Below, piece after piece: positions 44,625 to 54,960 of a stretch of 64,000 nt of DNA. The position numbers and the translations under genes are program-made. The DNA is taken from contig JBAIAC010000035.1 of the NCBI GenBank assembly GCA_037349315.1, positions 8,632,501-8,696,500 on the forward strand, read 5' to 3'. Position 1 is the stretch's first letter. Every line of letters begins with the position of its first letter. The stretch comes from Chelydra serpentina (taxonomy: Eukaryota > Chordata > Testudines > Chelydridae). The notes beneath the pieces are model-generated. The model saw nothing but the letters and a program-made list of their open reading frames with translations. It made no database searches and was not told the DNA's origin.

Positions 44625-47080
44625 AACACTCCAAGAAAACTTGAGGGGGTTGAAAATTCCCCACCCTTATGAAACCTACAGACAAGCCCCTCTGGCTCAG
44701 AGGACTACATATGTGCCTCTCTTCTGAACTCAGTGGGATCGGCACTGAAGAATCAAACTGCTCACTTTGGTCCTATTGCTTTAGTTTGTTTTGTTAGGAA
44801 ATAATCAAATCACATGTGGAGGTCCCCGGATCATTTCACTATTCATCTTGCCTCCTATTGACAAGTGGGTTGCTGGGCCCAATATTAAGTGGATACAGGG
44901 GAACATACCTCCCCTGCCAACTTCCATTTCCCACTTGGTGGAGGGGAGGAAAGGGACTGCTGCCTAGAGCAGAGCTCAGCACCCTTTGCCCACTGATCAG
45001 CTGTTGAGCAGGGAGGACAGAGGTGTGGCTGTAGCTACCTAGGCCCAAGGGCTGTTCTGTCCCCCTGCGATGCAGGCAGGAGGCAGGCTGCTCTCTGGAA
45101 GCATGATTCACCTTCTCATGGCCGGCCCCTCATAGACCTTGAGTGCAGAGCAGGAGGCTCCAGAGCAGAAAATGGATCGAGGCTCCTTGTCCAGCAAGCA
45201 GCAGCCACAGCTGCTCCAGCTCTTCCTCCAGCTTGCAGGCCATTCTGGTATGGAGACGCAAGTGGAGTTGGGAGGGAGGATATATTTTGGGGTGTTATTT
45301 GAGGGGGGGGGTGAAAATGGGTTTGGGGGTTCCCCGGGGGAGAGGGAAGGGAGAATTGAAGGGTGTTTGGTGGGAGAGGGAGGAGAAACTGGAAATTTGG
45401 AAGGAGGCGGGGGGAATGGGAAGTGGTTAGATCATCATTGTTGAGGGGTTGCAGGAGGGAACTTATACTTTTGTGGGGGGGCCTTTGGAGGGAAGCTCAC
45501 ACCAGCATGAGGTTCTTCCCATCCCTCCAGCTCTCCCCACCCAAACTTAACTGGCAAACTTACTCCACTGACCTGTTTAAAAACATGTCCTTATATTTTC
45601 TGCACAGGGTTCTATTGAGTACAAATATTATTACTCCAGGTTCAAAAATCAATGTATGTGTTTTTTCTATTAACTTTTAAATCTTCCTGATCATAAAGTT
45701 TCTTCTACTTGGGAATCATTCTAAGGGTGTTCATGAAGAAATTAAATGAGTTTGGCTGGGATTTACCTTGCATGCAATATTATTTGTATGATGATATTCC
45801 GTTACATGGTGTGTCAGGGAGGTTTGTAAATAATGTCCCCTACTCATCAATATGCATTCATTTATTTGATTATCTCTTGAAAATAATAGCTGGATTGGTT
45901 GCCAAGCAATAGGCAAATTACACTGGCAGAATAATCTGCAAATTGACAAATGCATGATTCTGTATCAAACAGGCTATCCACTGACACTGGAGTTCTTGAT
46001 TGTTGCTATTGCCAGTGTGACTTTTCCATTCCGCCACCCTAAATTAGTGATCAATAAATATTCAGTTTGGTGTTTGTTTACATGGGACATTGTGATAATA
46101 CTTTCAAAGGCAAGCATTAGGATGGTTTTAGTTCACAGGAATGTTTATTCATTTTTTTCCTTTTTGCAGTTATTCACAATATCCATTGAATTTCTTTTTT
46201 GATTTCAGGTCTCCTTGAAGTAAAAAACTCATCTGTAAAAAACTGAACTGAAAGACCCACATTTTGTCTCTTTCAGTTAAAATGATATGAAATGAATGGG
46301 GCTTTGCATGGTTTCCATCTAACCCACAAAGCTTCCCAGGTTTACACAAAATTCATCTCATAGCTGTCGGCCTCAGTGAACCTAGTCTAAACGTTACGTA
46401 TGTAATAAAACTTTAAATCAGGGGAGTTTCAGGCTTCAGAATGAATATTTTGCACAGTTCTAATTATATGCTGAATTCTTCTGTTTATCTGTAGGTCAAG
46501 AAAGAGCTCAGGCCCTTTCCATTCTTTTTTCCCTTGAGGTGGATCAGCCACTAAAGCGGAAGGAGAAGGAACTTCTGTCTTGGGTCTCACTGAAGCTAAT
46601 ATTGCTAATATGTCAAATGCAGTGTGGTGTTGGTACGATCTGGACAAAAGCAGAGGTGTACAAGTATAGTAACTAAAGCACATGCAATATGTATGGATAT
46701 ATGTATGTAAGGAGTATGCAGAACTTCTCCTATTCTTCTGTTCCCACCAACCTGTATCAGAAAGTGCATTAAGAGATTTCCATTGGATATCATTAAACCA
46801 TGCTGTCAAGGGTTAATGTGACACTTGTTTTAATTTTAGTTTTTAAAGAAACTTTGTCTTATGCTCATATGCTTGTGCCCATATACCAACATTTGAAACT
46901 GGATTTTAAACACCTCACCATATCGGGGTGGCCAAATCCAGAGTCTGGATTTTGCCCTTCACAGAGTTCTGCCCATCCATGGTTTTACATTGTACTCACC
47001 ATGGTATCTGAGCACACAGGTCAAGACCATTTGAGATGTTAATTCATGTTATCCTCCTCTTTGCATCCCTTCTCTGGCTC
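44625..47080. other. Unique non-coding DNA with a G-rich tract and a possible conserved tract
   Basis: G-rich sequence runs from about 45296 to 45425 (several GGGG groups). The AT-rich stretch 45815-45990 has dense homeobox-like and X-box-like words (see findings). No gene recognised. Confidence 0.5.
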
Positions 47081-47612
47081 CTTCTGTATTGTATCGAACA
47101 TAAGCTAATTGTCTTCACTTTCAAGGCCCTTCCTGAATTTTCCCCACCCTACTTATCTCTCATTCTGAACTGAAAGGTCGACTCCCGTCTATGATCAGCC
47201 CATGATGTCAGCCTCCTTCACCCACTTGTTAAACAAGCATCTTTGCGCTTTCTCCCATGTGACCGTCACAATTTAGAGTAGCTCCCCATAAACATCTGCA
47301 CAGCTAACTCATTATCCTCCTCATAACTCTGCTTTTCCTTGAGGTCTACAAAAACTTGACAATGGTTAGGGAGCTGGTATGATGATACCACCGCATATCA
47401 TGCTGGCCAGTATTGCCTCATTGTTTCCTTGTACTCCCTCATCGGTATTCATTGGTTGTCTCTTGTCTTAGACTGCAAGCCTACTGGGCAGAGACTGTCT
47501 TTTTTTTTGTTCTCTATTTGGACAGCACCTAACACAATGGGCCCTGATCCATGACTGGGGCTCATGGACACTATGAAAATGCAACTAATAAATAATAATA
47601 ATAATTAATTAA
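47081..47612 (+). mobile_element. Old LINE 3' end with AATAAT tail
   Basis: The order of pieces TTTCAAGGCCCTTCCTGAA, CACCCACTTGTTAAACAAGC, CGCATATCATGCTGGCCAG, ATTGTTTCCTTGTACTCCC, GGGCAGAGACTGTC, GACAGCACCTAACACAATGG and GGGGCTCATGGACACTATG, ending in AATAATAATAATAATT, is that of a well-known amniote repeat. I take it for a LINE 3' end of the L2/L3/CR1 branch. Reading frames are destroyed. Confidence 0.65.
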
Positions 47613-48958
47613 TAATAGGTGCCAAGTTTGAACATTCCCAGAGTTATATGAGGATTTGCAGAGCACCTGTGGTTTTGGTATGGTCCCATCTTTAAAAGAG
47701 TATGATGGGTCTGATTATATTTTCACTTAAAATAGTTGAAAACTAAAGTAATTCCACTGGGATTTGAATCAAGACTGATTTTGATTAATAAGAGTAGATA
47801 TTTTGATATCTCAGTGGGACTACCTACATTTGAAGGATCAGAACTCAACATTTTTTCTGCAGAGCTAGCTGCAGGATTTTGTTTTGTCTTGATTTCCTTT
47901 TATTTGTAATTAATAATTTTAGTTATTGCTGACAATAATTTATTGGATGATGAGAGACCTAAAAGCTTCCATAATTTTCCTTTTGTATTAGCCTTTCTTA
48001 TGCTAAGATTTCTGTACTGTAAAAGAGCTTTTATCATTCCATGGGCACTCACTGAGCACATGTAATGTTCAACTTTGTTTAATATGGAAGCAAGTTCTGC
48101 TGTTACTGATTTATGCTGAGAGGCATTTTACTCTGTGAATAGCCCCATTGAGGTTAATGAGACTATTAGCAGAATTAAGGTATTATTCAATGTGAATGAG
48201 GATGATAGATTCCTGCCTTTACAGTCTCCTGTAATTGTAATTTTTAAAAAAAAATCTTTATTTTTGGAATGTTCTTTTTATTCCTTTTTTAGTATTATTA
48301 TTTGTTGGTCAACTGAATATTGTGCTTATCTGTAGATTAATGTGAAATTGGAAGTTTAACTGAAGAAAACCCACGGTCTGTATAAGATTTCAGCTGGTTT
48401 TTCAAAACAACTGTCAGAATTAAGTCTTCCTAAAGTAATGAGAATCCTTTTCTCCAGGAATTTTAGCTCTGGTGTTACAAATTTCCTTCAGGATGGAAGT
48501 TGGCAAATATTCTCTTTTTTAAAATTTAGTAATGAGTTTGCAATTTTTAAAAGGTAAAGTTGGTGATTCCAGACCATTTTTCAGCTTCTTGTAATTCAAA
48601 TATACAATTTCTGAAAGTTTATTTGTATTCAGTCTTTTATTTCAAAATATACTTTATTCTCTGTGGAAAGAAGGAGAGGTTCATTTCATTTATAATGATG
48701 GCGTTCTTTGCAAACAGTGGATTTTTAAAAAAAAATTAAGTCAGGATATTTCATTTGAACAGAGACCTAATGCATCTGAACAGCGGCCAAATAATTGTTC
48801 GTTGATTTAGTGCCAAAATATTAATTGACAAGACAGTCCATGATTTTACTTTTCAGTTGAGTTACTTTTCGCAATGCCACAGACACAATGTCACAAGAAA
48901 CTGAACTGATACTAGGGATGGGCAATTTAGTATCTTCCTCATTTTGAAGTTTCTAAGG
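47613..48958. other. Unique non-coding DNA
   Basis: AT-rich, no feature recognised. Confidence 0.5.
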
Positions 48959-49147
48959 CAGTGGTGGGCAACCTGCGGCCCGTGGGCTGCACATGGCCCA
49001 TCAGGGTCATCCGCTGGTGGGCCGTGAGACAGTTTGTTTACATTGACCGTCCACAGGCACGGCCGCCCGCAGCTCCCAGTGGCCATGCTTTTCCATTCCT
49101 GGCCAATGGGAGCTGCGGGCAGGCAGCTATGGCTGTGGAGGGTCAAT
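48959..49147. mobile_element. hAT-type MITE, right side missing
   Basis: The left end CAGTGGTGGGCAACCTGCGG continues with GGGCCGTGAGACAGTTTG and GGCCAATGGGAGCTGCGGG. The element is then cut short, with TGGAGGGTCAATAAAG as a trace of the distal arm. No right terminal repeat or duplication is present. Confidence 0.72.
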
Positions 49148-51007
49148 AAAGAGAATAAAGGAGCAGAAGTGGGGCCAAGCAAAAGCAACCCAATGTGAAA
49201 ACTGCATGGGAAAAAGAGAGTGGAATGGGGAGCAGTTAGAGCAAAAAGCAAACACAGAGAATTTTTTTATTAAGAAAGCAGAGATGGGGACAGAGAAACA
49301 TTTTAATGAAAAAACGTATAATGAATTATTTTGGCTATAGGCCAGTGACTTGAGCATTTGGAGGGTGTTCTATACATAGTGTAGGTTTCATTTTAGCTAG
49401 AAAAACATTTTTAAGTAGAATTGAAAAAAAACAACAGGGGAAAATCTTTGTGAATCAGAACTACTGGGACTGGCTCTAGGCATTTAGGGCCTCTACTGTT
49501 CCAGAGAACCCAGCAAATGTCTACCCCACATGTACCGACACAAATAGTTCAATACATTTTTCTGCCCCTTATGTTTTTCTGCCCTAAGTGATGGTTTCTT
49601 CCGCCTGTATTGTAAATCCAGCTCTACAAATTAACTTTGCAAACCCTACAACCCCACACAATTTAATTTGTGCAATCTACAGTACTTAGAACTCTGGGAG
49701 TTTTTTGTTCCTGACTGATACACAACAGTTACCAGTGAAGTGGGTTAATCAGTCATGGCACTGAATAGTACTTACATAGAGGAATTCGGTAAAGGTGTGT
49801 AATATAAACAGCAACTCCCTCCACACAGATCTGCCACTAGTGGTATTACATCAGCCCTTAGGATCCCCCACCACCCATCCCTAAACAAAAGTCCAATCAA
49901 TGTAACCAAAGCATAGCAGATTTAGGCAGGTAAATGATCAACAAAAGAGCTGGGAAGATAAATGACCCATTAGCCCATCTGGGTGGGCAAGGATCAATGT
50001 GTCAAACATAGGACCCAATCCCATTTCCAGTAAAGTCAATGGGAGTTTTCCCACTGAATTTTTGGAGTAGGGTCTGGTTCCTTGAAGTCAGATTGACCAT
50101 CTAGCATCTATAGGCTTCAATGGACCAAGATTTGACCCATGAGATGCAAAAACCAAGGTTGATATCAACAGTTGATATCACTATGTTGATATCAACAGTA
50201 GTTCCACATATTTTGAGAGTTTACACCTATTATACACAGATTTAATCTGGCCCAAAAGTCTCAATGTGATGTTGGTCAGAAGAGTGATTCATTTCACATC
50301 ACATTTCATAAGATGTAACATGGATTCACTAATAAGGAGAATATAGTTATAGGCCATAACTGAAACACTTAAACTCTACTTTGAGGGCAAATTGAATTTT
50401 GTAATCCTCTATTCACAAACCTTTTTCTTTGGCCCTGATCAGTTTTAAAATGTACTGCTATGTTTACATAGTAATTTGGCCAACACAAAGCAATTGTATT
50501 TCTATAAACAGAGTTCTCTGAAAATGTAATAAATCTCCTTTACGTGTTTGAGAATTGAGAGAGAAGACCTAAATGAATTGGCATTTAATATTATCCATGA
50601 TATATGTGTGATTCATATGATATTATCCAAGAAAATTCTGCAACAGGAGAACCCTCTTGTGATTTTGATTTTATCTTATACTTTCATTGCAGTTGCTATG
50701 AATTATTAATACAGTTTTGATTTAAATTCATCGAAAATTTAACCCTAGATGTTATAGAAAATGTGTGCTAGAATTCAGGTTAGAAGTCTCATCTGTCTGA
50801 ATACACAGAATGTATTTATTCCATAACAGTATGCTAAGCATATCTAGTTGGTTAGACAATTCTGAATTATTCATTAGAGATATTTCAAGGGCAGTTTGGG
50901 ACATATTTGCAAAAGCTTGTTTGTGATCTTAGAACTTCTATTAACCTTAAAGTTTACCTTAAGAAGGGTTTAGACAGTCTTTGAATAAAATGCTGTGTTA
51001 TGCTGTC
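49148..51007. other. Unique non-coding DNA
   Basis: Small palindromes lie at 50158-50196. A palindromic-repeat relic is at about 50008-50085 (GACCCAATCCC, AGTCAATGGGAG, GTAGGGTCTGG). No gene seen. Confidence 0.5.
50158..50196. repeat. Repeated GTTGATATCAAC palindrome
   Basis: The perfect 12-bp palindrome GTTGATATCAAC occurs at 50158-50169 and 50185-50196, with a partial third copy GTTGATATCAC between them. Confidence 0.8.
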
Positions 51008-51246
51008 GTAGAATCATAGGACTAGAAGGGACCTTGAGTGATCACCTAGTCCAGTCCCCTGCACTCATGGCAGGATTAAGTATTATCTAGACCATCCCTG
51101 ACAGGTGTTTGTCTAATCTGCTCTTAAAAATCTCCAATGATGGAGATTCTACAACCTCCCTGAGCAATTTATTCCAATGCTTAACCACCCTGACAGGAAG
51201 TTTTTCCTAATGTCCAACCTAAACCGTCAATTGCTGCAATTTAAAT
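51008..51246 (-). mobile_element. CR1 LINE 3' end, older and diverged
   Basis: It starts GTAGAATCATAGGACTAGAA and continues through CACCTAGTCCAGTCCCCTGC, CCCTGACAGGTGTTTGTC, CTCCAATGATGGAGATTC, TACAACCTCCCTGAGCAA and TTTTTCCTAATGTCCAACC. This is a CR1 subfamily clearly different from the one at 32.3 kb. The coding part is too decayed to read. Confidence 0.85.
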
Positions 51247-52621
51247 GGATGTTTAGTGACATTTACCAATAAAAACATTATTTTAAACTATACACACATA
51301 CAAGCAATATCCATACGCGCACACTAAATCATACACATGGGCAATATCTTGAATAATGGGATTTCTGAAAAGATTTGCTTCTCTCCATGATACAGTGGTT
51401 TTAAATTGCTTCCCCAGCCTAGTGTCAAATGATCTGTTTCTTCAAATTGTTTACAAGCTAACTTAGGAATATGCATTATCCTAAAGCAAATTGCATACAT
51501 ATATGCCAGTAGAATATAAGAGTCAGCAAAATAGAAATAAATGATCTTTCCCTTTTTTGCTGCCTTTTCATGGCCTTATTGATTTGACTGTTATTTTATG
51601 GATATGCGCCTAGCTTTAGGCTGTTCTGTTTATTAAGTTTCTTCATGGAGAATATTTTTACAGCCTATAAATAAAAGTTATGAAGAAATTGCTAGCACAG
51701 TCTTAATTACAGCAATATAAATGGGGCAATTTATGTGGATAATGTACAGTCAATTGAAGTATAGCAGTGGATACTGTTTATTGCATGTGACTGATTATGA
51801 AATAGATTATCATGATTTATTAAAGGTTTTTCTATAGGTGGTGGATCATGGTAATAAAACACTTCAATATATTTTTAGCTCATTTGTAATAAACACATAA
51901 AATAATAAGGTACTGTGATAGACGGCCATGCACAAATGTTTGGGAGAGTATATTTTTGGCATTGCCTTCATGAATACTGTATATGTAAGGTTTGCTTCTC
52001 AGAAAATTCCATTTATAAAAACTACTTGTTTTAAATGAAAGTAACAATTTCTTAAATGCAAAGTGCTGCACATTAAAATTTGTTTGAAACCTGTTTAATC
52101 TCAGATGCATTTCTATGACACAACACAGTTTTTCTATGAATGTTTTAAAGAAAGGAATTTTAATAACTTATTAGCATCTTTAACCAAAATCTAAGTGTGT
52201 CAGAAAATTTTTAGAATTCAATTTATAATGATGTCTCAATTCTGGGTGTTTTATTTTTCCTGTCAAATATTCCTTGGCATCTGACTAATCATCTCAAAGC
52301 CAGATTCTTATTGGACCTTTTTAACTGCATCTGCATGTTTTCAGGAATATCCACTTCATTTGTAATGATGTAATTGTGCATCAAACTTATCAACACTTGT
52401 ATATAGGTTGTTTATCTGTTGTTTGCCAGTTAGCAGGAATCCGTGCATACAGCCATGAGTGCGGGCAGCCAAAACCTTACACGTTTGCATCTTCTCTGAT
52501 CCAACTACTACTGAAATCAGTGGAGGAACGTTTAGGCTCATCATGCTTATGTGCTGAAAGGACAACTCCAGCTGAGAACAAAGTAGACATTTACACTAAG
52601 AACAATGTACAATGCCTGCAT
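51247..52621. other. Unique AT-rich non-coding DNA
   Basis: A 28-base stretch at 51248-51275 is repeated exactly at 53520-53547. The part 51655-51860 is AT-rich with many homeobox-like words. No gene seen. Confidence 0.5.
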
Positions 52622-52629
52622 ATTGCCTA

Positions 52630-52798
52630 CTCTGGCTTTTTTGCCGCCCTAGGCAAAAAACAAACAATCAAACAAAAACAGCCGGAGCACCGCCGAAGCA
52701 AAAAAAAAGAGGGCTGGAGCGGAATGTGCCGCCCAAAGATTGGCCTGAATGCCGCCCCAAGCATGTGCTTCCTAGGCTGGGGCCTAGAGCTGGCCCTG
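52630..52798. mobile_element. hAT-type MITE of the CAGGGCCGGCTCC family, copy 4
   Basis: A 169-bp element. The right end inverted reads CAGGGCCAGCTCTAGGCC and the left end CTCTGGCTTTTTTGCCGCCC is decayed. The flanks ATTGCCTA (52622-52629) and ATTGCTTA (52799-52806) match in 7 of 8 bases. Inside are GCACCGCCGAAGCAAAAAAAAGAG and GAATGCCGCCCCAAGCATG, shared with the 59.3 kb copy. Confidence 0.8.
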
Positions 52799-52806
52799 AT
52801 TGCTTA

Positions 52807-53882
52807 AAAGAAAAACATGCTTTTACTAGCACTGTACCTTAATGCTAGCACATTATTTGACCCATGGTGTTTAAAAATTGACATCTTATTTGTTCACTAT
52901 ATATACCCACCTATTTCTGATGCCTAGCCTTTTACAATGGTAAACTATGTATGAACCTACCAAGTTTCAATAGTTTGGTGATTTATGTATTATTTAATCC
53001 CAACTGTATTGCAACCATAACAAAGTATCTATAAATTAGAGATTGTTGGAAGACAATTGGATACATTTGTTCAGGAAGCAATCCAATGACAATGCCAAAT
53101 CCTACAACAGTTATACAAATCTGTCAATAGCTTCTGCAATGCATGCAGACTCTGCCTGTGCATGGAGGATAATTGGCAGAATTTGATGTTTATTTTTTTA
53201 TAATTTTGATGGATAATACCGATGTTTAATTTTAAGCTTTATTAATTTTTATCAATTTAAATGTTCACAGTTGCGAGAAGTGATGGGGTGGTCAGACAAT
53301 AATTATTTATTGGCAGCAGACACTGAGATTTTAAAAGTTAGTCTTACAACCATTAAAACACACATTTTCAGCATCATATGTCAAAATATAAAAAGCAAAT
53401 GTCCTTAAATCAAACTCTAATAAGTTCTCAAGTAGCCTATTTGTTACTTGCCTATCTGTAAATTTTGATTCTGATTGATGGAAGTATTTTTTGTCGGTTT
53501 GTGAGTGATTGGTGAAATTGATGTTTAGTGACATTTACCAATAAAAATCCAATCCTTCCATGCCTAAGGATAATGGATATTTGTTCAGACTCCTGAAGTG
53601 ATAAATCTCCATACATGATTCTATTTTATTAAATACAGAAATTGCCATTAAAAGACCAAAATAGAGCAATTCTTTGCAAACTGTATGGTCAGAGATGCAT
53701 ATGGTAAATACTGGTATATACTGATTTTTTAAAAAATGCACACCATTCTATTTACACTCTATGCACTTTATTAACATAACTAAAATGTTAATAGAAATAT
53801 TATCTAAAGTATTAATAGCATGCATTATGGGTGGCCAGAAAGGTTAGGAATCCTACAAAAAGTTTACAAATATGGTTGCTGA
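52807..53882. other. Unique AT-rich non-coding DNA
   Basis: It contains the second copy of the 28-base repeat (53520-53547). No other feature. Confidence 0.5.
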
Positions 53883-54600
53883 CTAGGGTTGCCAAGCATC
53901 CAATTTTCAACTGGAAAGCCCGGTTGAAAAGGGACCCTGGCAGCTCCAGTCAGCACCGCTGACTGGGCTGATAAAAGTCTGGTCACCAGTGCAGCAGGGC
54001 TAAGGAGGCTCCCTGCCTACCCTGGCTGTGCATGGCTCCCAGAAGCGGCCGGCATGTCCCTGTGGCCACTAGGCACAGGGACAGCCAGGGAGGCTCCGCG
54101 TGCTGCCCCCACCCCAAGCATTGGGAAACGCGGCCAATGGGAGCTGCGGGGGCAGCGCCTGTGGGCGTGGGCAGCATTCACCACGCAGAGCCACCTGGCC
54201 ACCCCTGTGCTTAAGAGCCAGACATGCCGGCAGCTTCCGGGAGCCAAATGGAACCAGGGCAGGGAGCCCACCATAGCCCCACTGTGCCGCCAACCAGGAG
54301 CTGTCTGAGGTAAGCACTGCCCAGCTGGAGCCCACACCCCGAACTCACTCCCGCACCCCAACCCACTCCCCCAGGTCAGAACCCCCTCCTGCACCCTAAC
54401 TCCCTCCTGGAGCCTGCACCCCCTTCCACACCCCAACCCAAGCCCTGAGCCCTCTCCCACACCCAAACTCCCTCCTGGAGCCTGCACCCCCTTCCACACC
54501 CCAACCCAAGCCCTGAGCCCTCTCCCACACCCAAACTCCCTCCCAGATCCCACACCCCAACCCCCTGAGCCCGCTCTCACACTCCAAACCCCTTCAGCAT
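53883..54600. mobile_element. GC-rich DNA element with tandem repeats, right end missing
   Basis: The start CTAGGGTTGCCAAGCATCC and inner GACCCTGGCAGCTCCAGTC, then AAGCGGCCGGCATGTCC, match a common turtle element that should end in an inverted GTTGGCAACCCTAG. That end is absent here. It carries GGCCAATGGGAGCTGCGGG (54132-54150) and, on the right, C-rich tandem repeats. The 225-codon minus frame with repeated Gly/Trp/Val segments comes from these repeats. Confidence 0.72.
54405..54540. repeat. 68-bp tandem duplication
   Basis: A 68-bp unit starting TCCTGGAGCCTGCACCCCC occurs twice, at 54405-54472 and 54473-54540, without visible mismatch. Degenerate versions (CACACCCCAACCCC and similar) continue on both sides. 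Confidence 0.88.
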
Positions 54601-54829
54601 GTAAGGCATTTCTACTTGTTCCAACAAACATCTGGCAACATACAGGACTCAGAATGCAGAACAGCAGTGTCGAACAATATCTCTGTATTTTCATGCTGTA
54701 TTTACTGGCAGTTTCACTGCTGGAGCCTTAGTATTGTTAAGGATGTAGCTGACAGATCCCAAGGATTTCAAACGTAAAGCTTAAGATTCTTTTAAACCTT
54801 CCTTTCCAGCTCCTTAACATTACATAAAA
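54601..54829. other. Unique non-coding DNA
   Basis: No feature recognised. Confidence 0.5.
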
Positions 54830-54960
54830 ACAGAAAAATGGTCATACTGGGTCAGACCAATGGTCCATCTTGCCAGTATCCTGTCTTCTGACAGATGCCA
54901 GTGCCAGATACTTCAGAGGAAATGAACAGAACAGGGCAATTATTGAGTGATACATCCCTC
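54830..54960 (-). repeat. Dispersed LINE-like repeat end, copy 3
   Basis: CATACTGGGTCAGACCAATG, GTCCATCTTGCCAGTATCCT, GTCTTCTGACAGATGCCAG and GAAATGAACAGAACAGGGC identify a repeat common in turtles. It is inverted relative to 21023 and 39672. Confidence 0.7.

Noticed and set aside
44256..44727. 138- and 142-codon frames
   Set aside because: They cover a hAT MITE with an inner GC-rich hairpin. Frames exist on both strands, as expected for palindromic GC-rich DNA.
54017..54694. 225-codon minus-strand frame, the longest in the window
   Set aside because: Its repeated Gly/Trp/Val blocks are the translation of the 68-bp tandem duplication and C-rich array within a DNA element. No domain is visible.
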